Of a DNA stretch of 64,000 bases, positions 1 through 7,747 are shown in pieces; the first letter of the stretch is position 1; each line of letters starts with the position of its first letter. The DNA lies in NCBI GenBank assembly GCA_964510065.1, contig CAZEAC010000005.1, forward strand, positions 1 through 64,000, written 5' to 3'. The notes under the pieces are model-generated. The model searched no databases. It was not told where the DNA came from and saw only the letters and a program-made list of their open reading frames with translations. The stretch is from CAZEAC01 sp964510065 (GTDB lineage Bacteria > Bdellovibrionota_C > UBA2361 > CAIXSY01). A program made the position numbers and the translations under genes.

Positions 1-2
1 TG

Positions 3-230
3 GTAAAGGGTGCCTTTAAAAGATTTCATCATGATCATAAATTTGAGCTGTCAGGAGAAGGTTGTGTGATGCATGATGCATTCGATTATGAAGCTCCTTT
101 TGGATTTCTCGGCACAATTGCAGATCTAGTTTTTCTCAAGGCGTACATGACACGTCTTCTGAAAGCACGAAATGCCGTGGTAAAGAGCGTCGCAGAATCA
201 AATGAATGGCGTAAGCTACTCGAAACATAA
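3..230 (+). CDS. SRPBCC family protein, C-terminal fragment
   Basis: The frame is open from the left edge to a TAA at 228-230 and gives 75 residues, so the gene is cut at its 5' end. The visible part, KRFHHDHKFEL, then DAFDYEAPFGFLG, then RLLKARN and a terminal helix, matches the last strands and long C-terminal helix of START/SRPBCC ligand-binding proteins of the polyketide-cyclase or 'cell division inhibitor SulA-like' type. Such proteins bind a hydrophobic ligand in a helix-grip fold; the ligand cannot be told. The family call rests on recognised pattern only, with the N-terminal half missing. Confidence 0.6.
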   Translation, partial: VKGAFKRFHHDHKFELSGEGCVMHDAFDYEAPFGFLGTIADLVFLKAYMTRLLKARNAVVKSVAESNEWRKLLET

Positions 231-335
231 CAAAGGGATGGAGTGGGGGCGGGGCAGCCGAGCATTCTTGAGACTGCGACGCACCATGGTAGCTCCACCC
301 GATTCAACTTAAATATTATGCACTTCTCGGAACAT

Positions 336-1448
336 ATGATGACAAAGTTCTTAGCGACTTTCCTTTTCTTGGTAGTGTCAGTTTTTGGTCAACAAGCGCT
401 GGCAGAAGACGTAAAGAAGTCATCGCCCTTGCAGGTTGGCGTAATTGTTCCGCTTAGTGGTGAGTTGGCGTCTTTTGGGCGTGCAATTCAGCAAGGAGTT
501 GCAATGGCGGTCTCTGAAGGCATAACTCCGCGCGTGAGGTTTACGTATGAAGATGATAAGTCGGGGGATCGCGCCGCCACCATTGGTGCGCTCAATAGTC
601 TGCTCCAACGAAAACAGATACGTGTCGCAGTAATGACCGGCATGCCAAATGTTGCGGCTGCGGATTCGATCGTGAGACGCGGAAGTGTTATTGCGCTTTC
701 AGCATGGGACAGTAACGAACAGATTAATGCACTTAGCTCGAACACTTTCGGTTATGGCTGGTCAAATGAGAAGACCGGCGGACAGATGGGTTTATTTGCA
801 TGCAATCCCCTAAATGCACGTTCTGCAGCAGTAGTGGTTGGCCATGACGAGTGGTCCGAAATTTTGTCGCGATCTTTTTCCACTGTGTTTGAGGGTTGCG
901 GAGGTAAGATTGCCGTGCGCGAATCAGTCGAATTGGATAGCACAGATTTTCGTTCCCTTGCGGCGAAGATTGTGCGGCTTAATCCGCAGGTTGTTTACTT
1001 CCCGCTCTATCGCGCATCTTTGTTGTCATTCGCTAAGCAGATCAAGCAGGCTGGCTATTCGGGCACTCTTCTTAGCGCCGAAGGGTTTACGGAGGCTGAA
1101 ATACAACAGCTCGGGAAGCTTGCGGATGGAATGTATATTACTTCAGCCTACCTATCGGATTCTGATTTCGAATCGCGCTACAAGACTAAGTTTGGTCTAT
1201 CTCGCGTCGAGCTAAATCTCGCGCACGTTGGGTTGGGGCATGAAATCGCAAACTTTTTGAATCAAAGTATAGAGAAATTGAGTAGCGAGGGCCTTGAGCT
1301 CTCCATTGAAAATTTACGAAATGCCATTAGCCACATCACAGTAAGTGATGTGCTGGGGACAGTGTCATTTCAAGGCCGGAAGGCTATGGATCGCCCGCAA
1401 GTAATACTATTTGCAGAAAATGGCAAGCTTTCGCGCGTAACGAACTAA
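336..1448 (+). CDS. Periplasmic binding protein of the branched-chain amino acid ABC transporter type
   Basis: A 370-residue exported protein. The N-terminus MMTKFLATFLFLVVSVFG followed by QQALAED is a typical signal peptide with cleavage near AxA. The mature part opens with LQVGVIVPLSGELASFGRAI, the classic start of type I periplasmic binding proteins (Peripla_BP_6/LivK family), and continues with the two-lobe pattern, e.g. RIRVAVMTG-like, SAAVVVGHDEWS and PQVVYFPLYRASLLSFAKQI. It probably captures a small solute for an ABC importer, but no permease or ATPase gene is adjacent, so the substrate is unknown. An upstream in-frame GTG at 243 would add 31 residues before the signal peptide; 336 (or the next ATG, 339) is preferred because the signal peptide begins there. 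Confidence 0.75.
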   Translation: MMTKFLATFLFLVVSVFGQQALAEDVKKSSPLQVGVIVPLSGELASFGRAIQQGVAMAVSEGITPRVRFTYEDDKSGDRAATIGALNSLLQRKQIRVAVMTGMPNVAAADSIVRRGSVIALSAWDSNEQINALSSNTFGYGWSNEKTGGQMGLFACNPLNARSAAVVVGHDEWSEILSRSFSTVFEGCGGKIAVRESVELDSTDFRSLAAKIVRLNPQVVYFPLYRASLLSFAKQIKQAGYSGTLLSAEGFTEAEIQQLGKLADGMYITSAYLSDSDFESRYKTKFGLSRVELNLAHVGLGHEIANFLNQSIEKLSSEGLELSIENLRNAISHITVSDVLGTVSFQGRKAMDRPQVILFAENGKLSRVTN

Positions 1449-1540
1449 AGAAATTATAGTCGACCATTCAAGTGGGTATACGAACTATGGTATAATTTAT
1501 TGGGTAAGCAAGTTGTTTTGCGACATTCTACCGCATCCGG

Positions 1541-1860
1541 ATGGTTCGAAATCTCGCCATACTTACTTTACTTTTCGTATTTTCAGAACTTCCAAGAATG
1601 AAGTGCAAATCTCGATAGAATTTAACCGTGAGACCCTCATTAGAGCAGTTTACGGTGGGATCGTGCAAACCGAAGATCTAAGGCCGGATCAGAAGGCAAA
1701 GGTTTGGTATCTTGGTGATAGCTTTAGTATTCGCTCTCCGGCTAAAAATTGTGTAAGTCCCTTCTTCGTTGAGGGCTCTCGTTGCGATTTCCTGCGGCAG
1801 GCGTATCGTGTGATCTCTGTTTTAGATCCTTTATCATTAAGTAGCTTCTCTCGTATTTAG
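1541..1860 (+). pseudogene. Possible frameshifted small secreted protein
   Basis: An ATG at 1541 starts a signal-peptide-like sequence (MVRNLAILTLLFVFSELP) that stops at 1616-1618. The neighbouring frame is open from 1513 (TTG) to the TAG at 1858-1860 and continues with a plausible globular sequence (EVQISIEFNRETLIRAVYGG onward). One frameshift near 1595-1615 would join them into a secreted protein of about 105 residues. A TATAAT at 1491-1496 could be a -10 box, but no good -35 is present. Another short frame at 1881-2084 is of doubtful reality. No family is recognised. The stretch 1449-2080 otherwise appears to hold no intact gene. Confidence 0.3.
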
Positions 1861-1916
1861 ACACCTCGTGCCGATCCCGATTGCGCAGAGTGGCTACCAA
1901 GATTTCAGTTCAAAGG

Positions 1917-1951
1917 AACTTGAATCTTTTTTATGAGACTAGATTCAAGTT
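1917..1951. repeat. Perfect 11-bp inverted repeat
   Basis: AACTTGAATCT at 1917-1927 is followed after 13 bases by its exact reverse complement at 1941-1951. There is no T-run directly after the second arm, so it is not an obvious intrinsic terminator. It lies in the decayed stretch between the binding-protein gene and the minus-strand SUFU-like gene. Confidence 0.6.
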
Positions 1952-2080
1952 TATTGATGATAAACGGTTTCCCACTTTCGGAGCATTGAATTGGTCTAGA
2001 AAGCAGCTCAGGAGATATCTCCTCGAGTTGATCGGGGATTTCGTCATTTCATTTCTCACGCTCCGCGTTCGAAATGAGGA

Positions 2081-3439
2081 CTAGAGCGGAAGACTTGAGC
2101 TGCTCGATTTGCCGTTGTCGTGGGAGGCCTCGCGTTCTCTCCCAATCTTCGTGCGCGCAAGGATCCCCGGACGCCATGGCGTGGTCACGGTATCAAGGCT
2201 TCGTCTTCGCAAAAGCGTGAGCAATATTTCCGGGGAGTTTTGCGCTGCGAATTCAGCTTCATCGTCGGTGATTCCGATGATGTTCATAAAGTAAAACGGA
2301 CCCTCACGGCTAAGCTGTTCGCTACGCATACGCTGAAATGGCAGCGCCATTACGGTTCTAAGATCCGAATCCGACTCCTTGAACAACGGCAAGTCGAGCG
2401 ATATTCCTGCGCCGCGGTTTGCGGTTCGTGATTTGGCGCTCAACATGAGCAACCATGCACCGACAAGGAGGCGAACCGGGGACATGGTCGCGGTGAACAG
2501 ATCGTCAAGAACTCCTTCCGTCGAGTGCGCGGGGAGCTGCACGATAAATTCGTTGCCATAACCACGACCCTCTGCGGCGCGCAGTCCAAAATGGCGTGCT
2601 CCGTTTGTACAGTAGATTCGATTTGAGCTGTTTTTTTCGCCCGCGTCGATGAATTCAGCGATATTCACAGAGCCCACAAGATCGGGAGGTAACTCATCGA
2701 TAGCAAATCCCAGCTCACGAAGCTCCGAGGCTAGATCAATCGAAAACGTGCGCACCGGAGCACCGAACGCAGCTTCGAGGATTTCCCACGGTGACTCTAG
2801 GATAGGCCGTTCAAAATGCCGTCGACATTCCTCGCGAAGAACCCTGCGAAGCTTAGGAACAATAAAAATATCGGCACCGGCGTACCATTCAGAAGCATTG
2901 CCACCCTGGCGATTATGTAGCGCAAAAAATTCGCCGAGGGCGCCGAAAACTTGCGAATGCCCCTCGGTAACGACCTCGTCACGGACTATCTCGATAAAGA
3001 GACGCAAAGCTCGTCTGAAATCGCGGGCATTCCACTCGACTTGCAACGGCTCTGATAGCTTCGGGTAGAGCGCATCGACGAGCTGGCGCGTTTCAATGAG
3101 CCGGGGAAAGCGTTCGCGATGTGAGGGCAGAATAACAAAACACTTCTCGAACGAAATAGAACGAACCTGGGCAACACAGCTCTGTGCCATCGTGCCGTGT
3201 GTGTAGGTGTTTTGTTCGGCGTGAAGCTCTGGAAGAAGCAATCCAAACCCTTCAAGGCACACCGGCAGCCCCTGCTCGATAAAGTGAGAAATCGCCGAAG
3301 TAAGCTCCGAGGCGAAAAATTCGCGAATCCCTCGATGTGGTTCGCCGAGCAATTTATCTTTGGTGAGCTTTCGAGACCCCGCGGAGTCTTGAGAAGAGAC
3401 CGATTTCTTAGGAGATCTCTCTCCTGAATTAGTATCCAC
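2081..3439 (-). CDS. SUFU (suppressor of fused)-like domain protein
   Basis: A 452-residue cytoplasmic protein with no signal peptide or membrane segment. The C-terminal part (about 290-410) has the run GNEFIVQLP, then PVRLLVGAWLLMLSAKS, then GISLDLPLF and FYFMNIIGITDDEAEFA, which follows the order of bacterial SUFU domains (helix, strand, then 'GIT-x-E-E' strand-turn). Such domains occur in toxin-immunity proteins and in stand-alone proteins of unknown role. The N-terminal 190 residues contain two short segments ending in 'LEGFGLLLPE' and 'GADIFIVPK' that faintly recall HU-like beta arms; this is only an impression. It stands alone on the minus strand, with thioredoxin 52 bp upstream in the same orientation. 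Confidence 0.5.
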   Translation of the reverse strand: MDTNSGERSPKKSVSSQDSAGSRKLTKDKLLGEPHRGIREFFASELTSAISHFIEQGLPVCLEGFGLLLPELHAEQNTYTHGTMAQSCVAQVRSISFEKCFVILPSHRERFPRLIETRQLVDALYPKLSEPLQVEWNARDFRRALRLFIEIVRDEVVTEGHSQVFGALGEFFALHNRQGGNASEWYAGADIFIVPKLRRVLREECRRHFERPILESPWEILEAAFGAPVRTFSIDLASELRELGFAIDELPPDLVGSVNIAEFIDAGEKNSSNRIYCTNGARHFGLRAAEGRGYGNEFIVQLPAHSTEGVLDDLFTATMSPVRLLVGAWLLMLSAKSRTANRGAGISLDLPLFKESDSDLRTVMALPFQRMRSEQLSREGPFYFMNIIGITDDEAEFAAQNSPEILLTLLRRRSLDTVTTPWRPGILARTKIGREREASHDNGKSSSSSLPL

Positions 3440-3491
3440 GCATTACTAAAGCTAAAAAGGAATAAATTCGAGTACTACTTTCCGATCGAAC

Positions 3492-3818
3492 TCATAGGAC
3501 TTTCTTTAACGCAGCAATAAGCTGCTCTTTTGGCACAGCCCCTACAATTTGCTCGACTACTTTGCCGCCCTTGAAAAAGACCAGGTTCGGAATGCCGCGC
3601 ACGCCGTACTGGGTAGGGGTCTTCGGATTATCGTCGACATTGATTTTGGTGAACTTAATTTTACCGCTGTATTCATTCGAAAGCTCATCGAGAACTGGAG
3701 CGATGCTCTTACAGGGGCCGCACCAGGGTGCCCAAAAATCGACGACTGCAGGGATCGAAGACTTTAAGATCTCGGCATCAAATTCGTTGTCTGAGATCTC
3801 CTTAACGTTTCCAGCCAT
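3492..3818 (-). CDS. trxA: Thioredoxin
   Basis: A 108-residue cytoplasmic thiol-disulfide reductase that keeps protein cysteines reduced with electrons from thioredoxin reductase. The active site WCGPC is at residues 32-36, the family Phe-Trp context is VDFWAPW, and the cis-proline loop RGIPN lies near residue 77. The length is that of classical thioredoxins, and the start MAGNVKEIS gives the usual N-terminal strand. The gene stands 52 bp upstream of the SUFU-like gene and may be co-transcribed with it. No thioredoxin reductase is in the window. Confidence 0.95.
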   Translation of the reverse strand: MAGNVKEISDNEFDAEILKSSIPAVVDFWAPWCGPCKSIAPVLDELSNEYSGKIKFTKINVDDNPKTPTQYGVRGIPNLVFFKGGKVVEQIVGAVPKEQLIAALKKVL

Positions 3819-4161
3819 TTGTTAGAACTCCAATAATTCCAATTATGAGCCGCTACAATCTCGAGCGGCATTGCGAGGAGAAAGTATGTATCACCTGGTG
3901 ACGTTAGTAAACCGGGAAGATCCTAATAAGCGCGACAGGCGAATGTCGCAAAACGTAGTTCTACGTTTCGGCTCGCCGGTGTTACAGATGGATAACTCCG
4001 ACCTAAAAGTTTAACTAACTTGAAACTATTTTAAATTGTGAGCGTCTTAAGTTTAACAGATTTAAAGTTACGTCGTCAGGCAGAGGCAGGTAGTCGGTAG
4101 TAGTCGGGATTTTGGGTGGTTAAGGTTCGTAACGTAAATGTAGTTTTTTGGGGAGGCTTGA
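3819..4161. other. Intergenic region between divergent trxA and the radical-SAM-like gene
   Basis: This 343-base spacer separates two divergent genes and should hold both promoters. Two adjacent hairpins are visible. GCGACA at 3932-3937 pairs with TGTCGC at 3944-3949, and AAACGTAG at 3951-3958 pairs with CTACGTTT at 3961-3968 across a 2-base loop. They could form part of a structured leader RNA. No known riboswitch consensus is met (see findings). The rest is AT-rich, and no reading frame of note was seen. Confidence 0.4.
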
Positions 4162-5040
4162 ATGACTGAACAGGGAGAGTCCACTGTAGTATCAAAGAAA
4201 GAATTTAATCCGGTGTATACGGTCGATTCTTTCGCGGATGGAATTGCTTTTGGGGGTCAAAGACTTGAAGCGGGGATGGACCCGCGAGATTATTTTGGAC
4301 TTAGGCTTAATGATGAAGGCGCGGTAGTGCGACTTCGAAGTCGCTATTTGCTTCATCGCAATAATCCCCTGCATGAGTTAGAGAAGCAATTGATGCGTCT
4401 TTCGAAACAGGGAATCCTAGGAAAGTCGACAATCTATCTTGGAGCTTCGACAGATCCGTTCTTCCCGTTCGAAGGGAAGTTTGATGCGAGCATGAAGTTT
4501 CTGCAGCTATTCCTTCGCTATACGCCAGGTATGCTCATAGTCCAAACTCGTTCACCGCTTATTGTAATTGCGATGCCGGTCTTCAAAAAACTTGGCAAAC
4601 ATGCTGCTGTTACTTTTGGCATCGAGACTCCTCTGGAGGAATCTGTTGAGCGCTATACGCCAGGACTTCCAAGGATCTCGGAGCGACTTCGCGCCGTGAC
4701 TGCGCTCCGACGCTTTGGGATTGAGGTAACACTTCAGGTAAACCCGGTGTTGCCCTATGGCGACTGGAAGGGAGATGCGCGTGGGTTTGCTGAGCTGCTC
4801 GTAGAACATGGTGATTTTCTCCATGTGAGCCCTCTTAGCGATGGCGACGAAGCTGGCGAGAGGAGAATTCGTGGCACGGTACTTGCGAAGAAGCTGGCCG
4901 AAGATAGAAAGTTTCAATGGTTAAGACTCGACAGTGCAAACCCTCTCATTAGCCAGCTGGAGCAGATTGCGCCCGAGAAATTGAAGCTCCCTGAGCGAGC
5001 GCATATGGCCGAGAAACAAATGAAGATCTTTGCGGCGTAG
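4162..5040 (+). CDS. Radical-SAM-like protein lacking all cysteines (SplB/Rv2578c-like fold)
   Basis: A 292-residue protein with a good ribosome site (GGGGAGG, about 7 bases before the ATG). Residues about 85-215 follow the TIM-barrel core of the SPL/Rv2578c group of radical SAM proteins: STIYLGASTDPFFPFEGKF, IVQTRSPLIVIAMPV, AVTFGIETPLEESVERYTPG, RLRAVTALRRFGIEVTLQVN. Authentic members carry CxxxCxxC near the N-terminus to bind the [4Fe-4S] cluster. This protein has no cysteine at any position, and the cluster loop seems deleted between residues 55 and 85. It therefore cannot do radical SAM chemistry as usually understood; a structural or binding role is possible. The thiolase gene follows by about 50 bp on the same strand. 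Confidence 0.55.
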   Translation: MTEQGESTVVSKKEFNPVYTVDSFADGIAFGGQRLEAGMDPRDYFGLRLNDEGAVVRLRSRYLLHRNNPLHELEKQLMRLSKQGILGKSTIYLGASTDPFFPFEGKFDASMKFLQLFLRYTPGMLIVQTRSPLIVIAMPVFKKLGKHAAVTFGIETPLEESVERYTPGLPRISERLRAVTALRRFGIEVTLQVNPVLPYGDWKGDARGFAELLVEHGDFLHVSPLSDGDEAGERRIRGTVLAKKLAEDRKFQWLRLDSANPLISQLEQIAPEKLKLPERAHMAEKQMKIFAA

Positions 5041-5093
5041 GCCAGAATATAGCCCGCTGTGTGGCGTCAGCCGCTGTGCTAGCGTTGCTACAT

Positions 5094-6344
5094 ATGACAG
5101 CAAAAGTAGCAATCATCGGTGGGTGTCGTACTCCATTTGTAAAAGCGGCGGGCGTTTTCGCCGAAAAATCATTTCTTGATCTTGGAAGCCATGTGGTCAA
5201 ACGGCTTGTCGCAAAGCTCAAACTTGAGAGCATTGACGAACTTATTTTTAGCACGGTGCTTCTTGATCCGCGAACGCCTAATGCGGCACGAGAGTTGGTG
5301 TTCAAGAGCGGACTTTCGCCGAGCTTGCCGGCACATTTTGTATCGAACAACTGTATAAGCGGGCTGGTTGCTGCGACTATGGGAGCCGAAGCAATTGTCT
5401 CAGGAAGACTCAAGACGGTTGTAGTGGGTGGAAGCGAATCAATGTCTCGCCCGACCCTGACGCTGCGACGTTCGGGAGAAAATCTTTTTCTGCGCCTCGC
5501 TCGTGCACGCACGCTCGGTCAGCGCTTCGCCATTCTTAGCGGGTTTCGTCCGGGCATGCTGTTGCCCGTGCCGCCGAGTCCAAAAGAGCCTTCAACCGGA
5601 CTCACTATGGGAGAGCACTGCGAAATTACCGCAAAGGAATTTGCAATTCCGCGGCAGGCGCAGGATGCGCTTGCGCTCAAAAGTCACAAAAATGCAGCCA
5701 TTGCGCAGGAGGGCGGCGTTTTGGCTGCAGAGATCGAGGAGTTTGATGGTGTTGATCGCGATAACCTTATTCGTGCCGACACCTCGTTGGAGAAACTTTC
5801 CGGATTGAAGCCCGTCTTTGATAGAAGCGCCGCGGGGACGTTGAGTGCGGGAAATTCAAGCGCGCTTACTGACGGCGCCTCGGCGCTGTGTCTCATGGCA
5901 GACGATGAGGCGCGAAAGCAGGGCAGAGAGATCTTAGGGTATCTTGAGATGTCGCAGTATGCGGCGATTGACCCCAAAGATGGGTTACTAATGGCCCCCG
6001 GTATTGCGCTTCCAAAGTTAATTTCGCGTGCGGGTCTTGCCGTAAGTGATATTGATCTCTTTGAGATTCATGAGGCCTTTTCCGCGCAGGTGCTTGCCAA
6101 TATGTCGGTGTGGGAAAAGGGTTGGAAGAAATATCCAGAGATAAAGGCGATCGGCGCAATTCCGGATGAAAAGATAAATGTGAATGGCGGATCGGTTGCG
6201 ATCGGACACCCCTTCGCGGCGACGGGTGGACGATTAATACTATCCTTGGTCAACGAGCTAAAAAGGCGTCAGAAGAAAGTCGGAGTAATAAGTGTCTGCG
6301 CGGCAGGCGCAATGGGCTGTGCGATGCTGATTAAGAGGCCTTGA
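5094..6344 (+). CDS. Acetyl-CoA acyltransferase (thiolase), FadI-like
   Basis: A thiolase of about 416 residues that cleaves 3-ketoacyl-CoA to acetyl-CoA and a shortened acyl-CoA, or runs in reverse. The nucleophilic cysteine lies in SNNCISG near residue 87, the catalytic histidine in HEAFSAQ near 325, and the second cysteine in SVCAAGAMG near 400. NGGSVAIGHPFAATG is the signature, and its HPFAATG form is closer to FadI-type beta subunits than to the HPxGxSG form of biosynthetic thiolases. The ATG at 5094 starts the conserved MTAKVAIIGG strand; an upstream GTG at 5061 would add 11 unconserved residues. No FadJ-like partner is nearby, so the pathway is inferred only from the family. Confidence 0.88.
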   Translation: MTAKVAIIGGCRTPFVKAAGVFAEKSFLDLGSHVVKRLVAKLKLESIDELIFSTVLLDPRTPNAARELVFKSGLSPSLPAHFVSNNCISGLVAATMGAEAIVSGRLKTVVVGGSESMSRPTLTLRRSGENLFLRLARARTLGQRFAILSGFRPGMLLPVPPSPKEPSTGLTMGEHCEITAKEFAIPRQAQDALALKSHKNAAIAQEGGVLAAEIEEFDGVDRDNLIRADTSLEKLSGLKPVFDRSAAGTLSAGNSSALTDGASALCLMADDEARKQGREILGYLEMSQYAAIDPKDGLLMAPGIALPKLISRAGLAVSDIDLFEIHEAFSAQVLANMSVWEKGWKKYPEIKAIGAIPDEKINVNGGSVAIGHPFAATGGRLILSLVNELKRRQKKVGVISVCAAGAMGCAMLIKRP

Positions 6345-6382
6345 AAGCGACCGCACTAATTCCGTCGAAAAGTCTTCCTCTG

Positions 6383-6440
6383 TATTACTATCCGCCAGAA
6401 TCTTCTAATCTTAGGAAGATTTTTCTGGCGGATAGTAATA
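6383..6440. repeat. 18-bp perfect inverted repeat (long hairpin)
   Basis: The arm at 6383-6400 (TATTACTATCCGCCAGAA) is exactly complementary to 6423-6440. The pairing extends a few more bases (TCTTC with GAAGA) with a 3-T bulge. It sits 38 bp after the thiolase stop codon. The following bases are C-rich rather than T-rich, so it is not a simple intrinsic terminator; it may be a mobile palindromic element or a processing hairpin. Confidence 0.7.
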
Positions 6441-6449
6441 CCCCCCGGA

Positions 6450-6519
6450 GGGACAACACTGAAGCGCGGCTCAAGAGGCCGCAACCTCTCTACGTTGCGG
6501 CCGGGCCGCGCTGTGTCCC
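6450..6519. repeat. Nested palindrome between thiolase and lipoprotein genes
   Basis: Three nested arm pairs are visible: GGGACA (6450-6455) with TGTCCC (6514-6519), AGCGCGGC (6463-6470) with GCCGCGCT (6505-6512), and GGCCGCAAC (6477-6485) with GTTGCGGCC (6494-6502). Together they make an almost continuous GC-rich hairpin. Its distal arm overlaps the start of the ACCACAGAG-type repeat that follows. The region appears non-coding. Confidence 0.65.
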
Positions 6520-6556
6520 TGTGGTTTATTTGAGTATTTAAACCACAGAGACACAG
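6511..6556. repeat. ACCACAGAG-type dispersed inverted repeat, copy 1
   Basis: CTGTGTCCCTGTGGTTTA at 6511-6528 is complementary, with one mismatch, to TAAACCACAGAGACACAG at 6539-6556, and direct CACAGAG units trail the right arm. A second copy of the same unit is at 18596-18647. Similar 'accacagagacacagag' palindromes are familiar from intergenic regions of many environmental genomes, but their function is not established. Confidence 0.7.
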
Positions 6557-6626
6557 AGGTCACAGAGTGAGGCCTGGGTTTTTGGGTAGTTACCTCTCGC
6601 GATTAAACTTGTGAGACGTCCCCGGG

Positions 6627-7040
6627 CTAGTACCGAAAATCATCCTGGCGCTGAGTGTCTCCGGAAGGAGGCGGGTCGTTTCTTGGTTCAGGATCGCTGT
6701 AACCACGATTCCTTCGTAGCTCTTCAAGCTCGCGGCGCTGACGACGCAGCTCCTCTTCCTGTCTGCGGAGGCGCTCTTCCTGTTCTTCCATCTGACGATC
6801 CGATGAGTCCTGGGCATTTCCGATTAGCCCGCCGGCCAGAGCTCCAGCCGCGCCGCCTATCGCTATTCCGGCGCCGGAATTACCAACCTGGTTTCCAATA
6901 ATTGCACCAAGCCCGGAGCCAATTGCGCCTCCGGCGAGAACTCCTTTCTCTCGTGCATTGAGTGGTGCAGCTTCACAACCTGCCAAAACTGCCACGACAA
7001 TACAAAGGTATGGGAATAAGTCCTTCTTACCGCGAATCAT
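6627..7040 (-). CDS. Glycine-zipper lipoprotein
   Basis: A 137-residue outer-envelope lipoprotein. The signal peptide ends in the lipobox VLAGC. After it comes a glycine-zipper stretch (GVLAGGAIGSGLGAIIGNQ, then GAGIAIGGAAGALAGGLIGN) of the kind found in SlyB/YMGG/OmpA-associated proteins, which inserts in or packs against membranes. Residues about 80-115 are a charged helix rich in E, R and Q (EEQEERLRRQEEELRRQRR), probably a coiled coil, followed by a Pro/Asp-rich tail. It stands alone between a palindrome-rich spacer and a divergent membrane-protein gene. The exact role is unknown. Confidence 0.75.
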   Translation of the reverse strand: MIRGKKDLFPYLCIVVAVLAGCEAAPLNAREKGVLAGGAIGSGLGAIIGNQVGNSGAGIAIGGAAGALAGGLIGNAQDSSDRQMEEQEERLRRQEEELRRQRRELEELRRNRGYSDPEPRNDPPPSGDTQRQDDFRY

Positions 7041-7143
7041 AGCTTTAAGGCCTCAACTAAGGAATGAAAACGTTGACATTCTAGTTACTTAGAATACTAC
7101 GACTTCATCTGGAGCACAATGGACCTGAGAGCGGAAATGAGGG

Positions 7144-7494
7144 GTGAGTCTCGCTGATTTTTATAAGGTTTCTATGGGAGCACACCGTAAGGATATAAAT
7201 TTAAATTCGGTTCATGCCCAACGTTGTCCCAAGTGTGGAATGCATAATATTGTCCATACTCGCTACGTTCTCTCAATTACCCTTGATTCTATTATTTCCG
7301 GAGTACTTACCGCGATGGTAGTGCTGTGGGTTGGCTTTTTCATCGGTGTAGAACGGGCTGTTGCTGGTTCGGCCGCGATTCTCGCCAGCATCCCTTTTGT
7401 TTGCGTACTTGTTAAGAGAAGCTGCTGTAAGCAGTGCGAAATCGAGTTCCAAGAGCGGGAAAATCACACTGATCCCACCGATTTAGAAGGCTAA
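7144..7494 (+). CDS. Small membrane protein with two CxxC-type motifs
   Basis: This 116-residue protein is not assigned to a family. It has RCPKCGMH near residue 28, two adjacent hydrophobic segments (about 47-69 and 73-90), and CCKQC near 95. The arrangement suggests a zinc-ribbon-like pair of knuckles on the cytoplasmic side, joined by a membrane hairpin. A GTG at 7144 gives the longest form, and ATG at 7174 is an alternative start. It is flanked by a divergent lipoprotein gene and the flagellin cluster, with no obvious operon partner. Confidence 0.5.
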   Translation: MSLADFYKVSMGAHRKDINLNSVHAQRCPKCGMHNIVHTRYVLSITLDSIISGVLTAMVVLWVGFFIGVERAVAGSAAILASIPFVCVLVKRSCCKQCEIEFQERENHTDPTDLEG

Positions 7495-7747
7495 ATCAAA
7501 GCTCCAAAAAACAGCTCAAGAAAAACAGGCGCATCTCCGTAGTGCTTTGTAGAGGTTGTTACTTGTGCTTCTAGTTGTTTGGTAGCGAGATAAAAGTACG
7601 CCGTTTTTGCCCCACAAGCTTTTATCCAAGTAATGCTAATTTGTACCAGGTTCGGGATTGGGAAGGGTAACTTTCTCAGTTTCTGCGCGCTCGTCAAAGG
7701 ATTGACGAAAGAGCGTCCGAGTCTGGAATTTCATGGAGGAAATTCAT

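Noticed and set aside
3932..4000. GEMM-type riboswitch
   Set aside because: Only the 3' end resembles the consensus; the conserved 5' half and tetraloop are missing. Kept only as a low-interest finding.
6341..6541. Plus-strand open frame of 66 codons
   Set aside because: It runs through three palindromes, has no ribosome site and encodes a low-complexity sequence.
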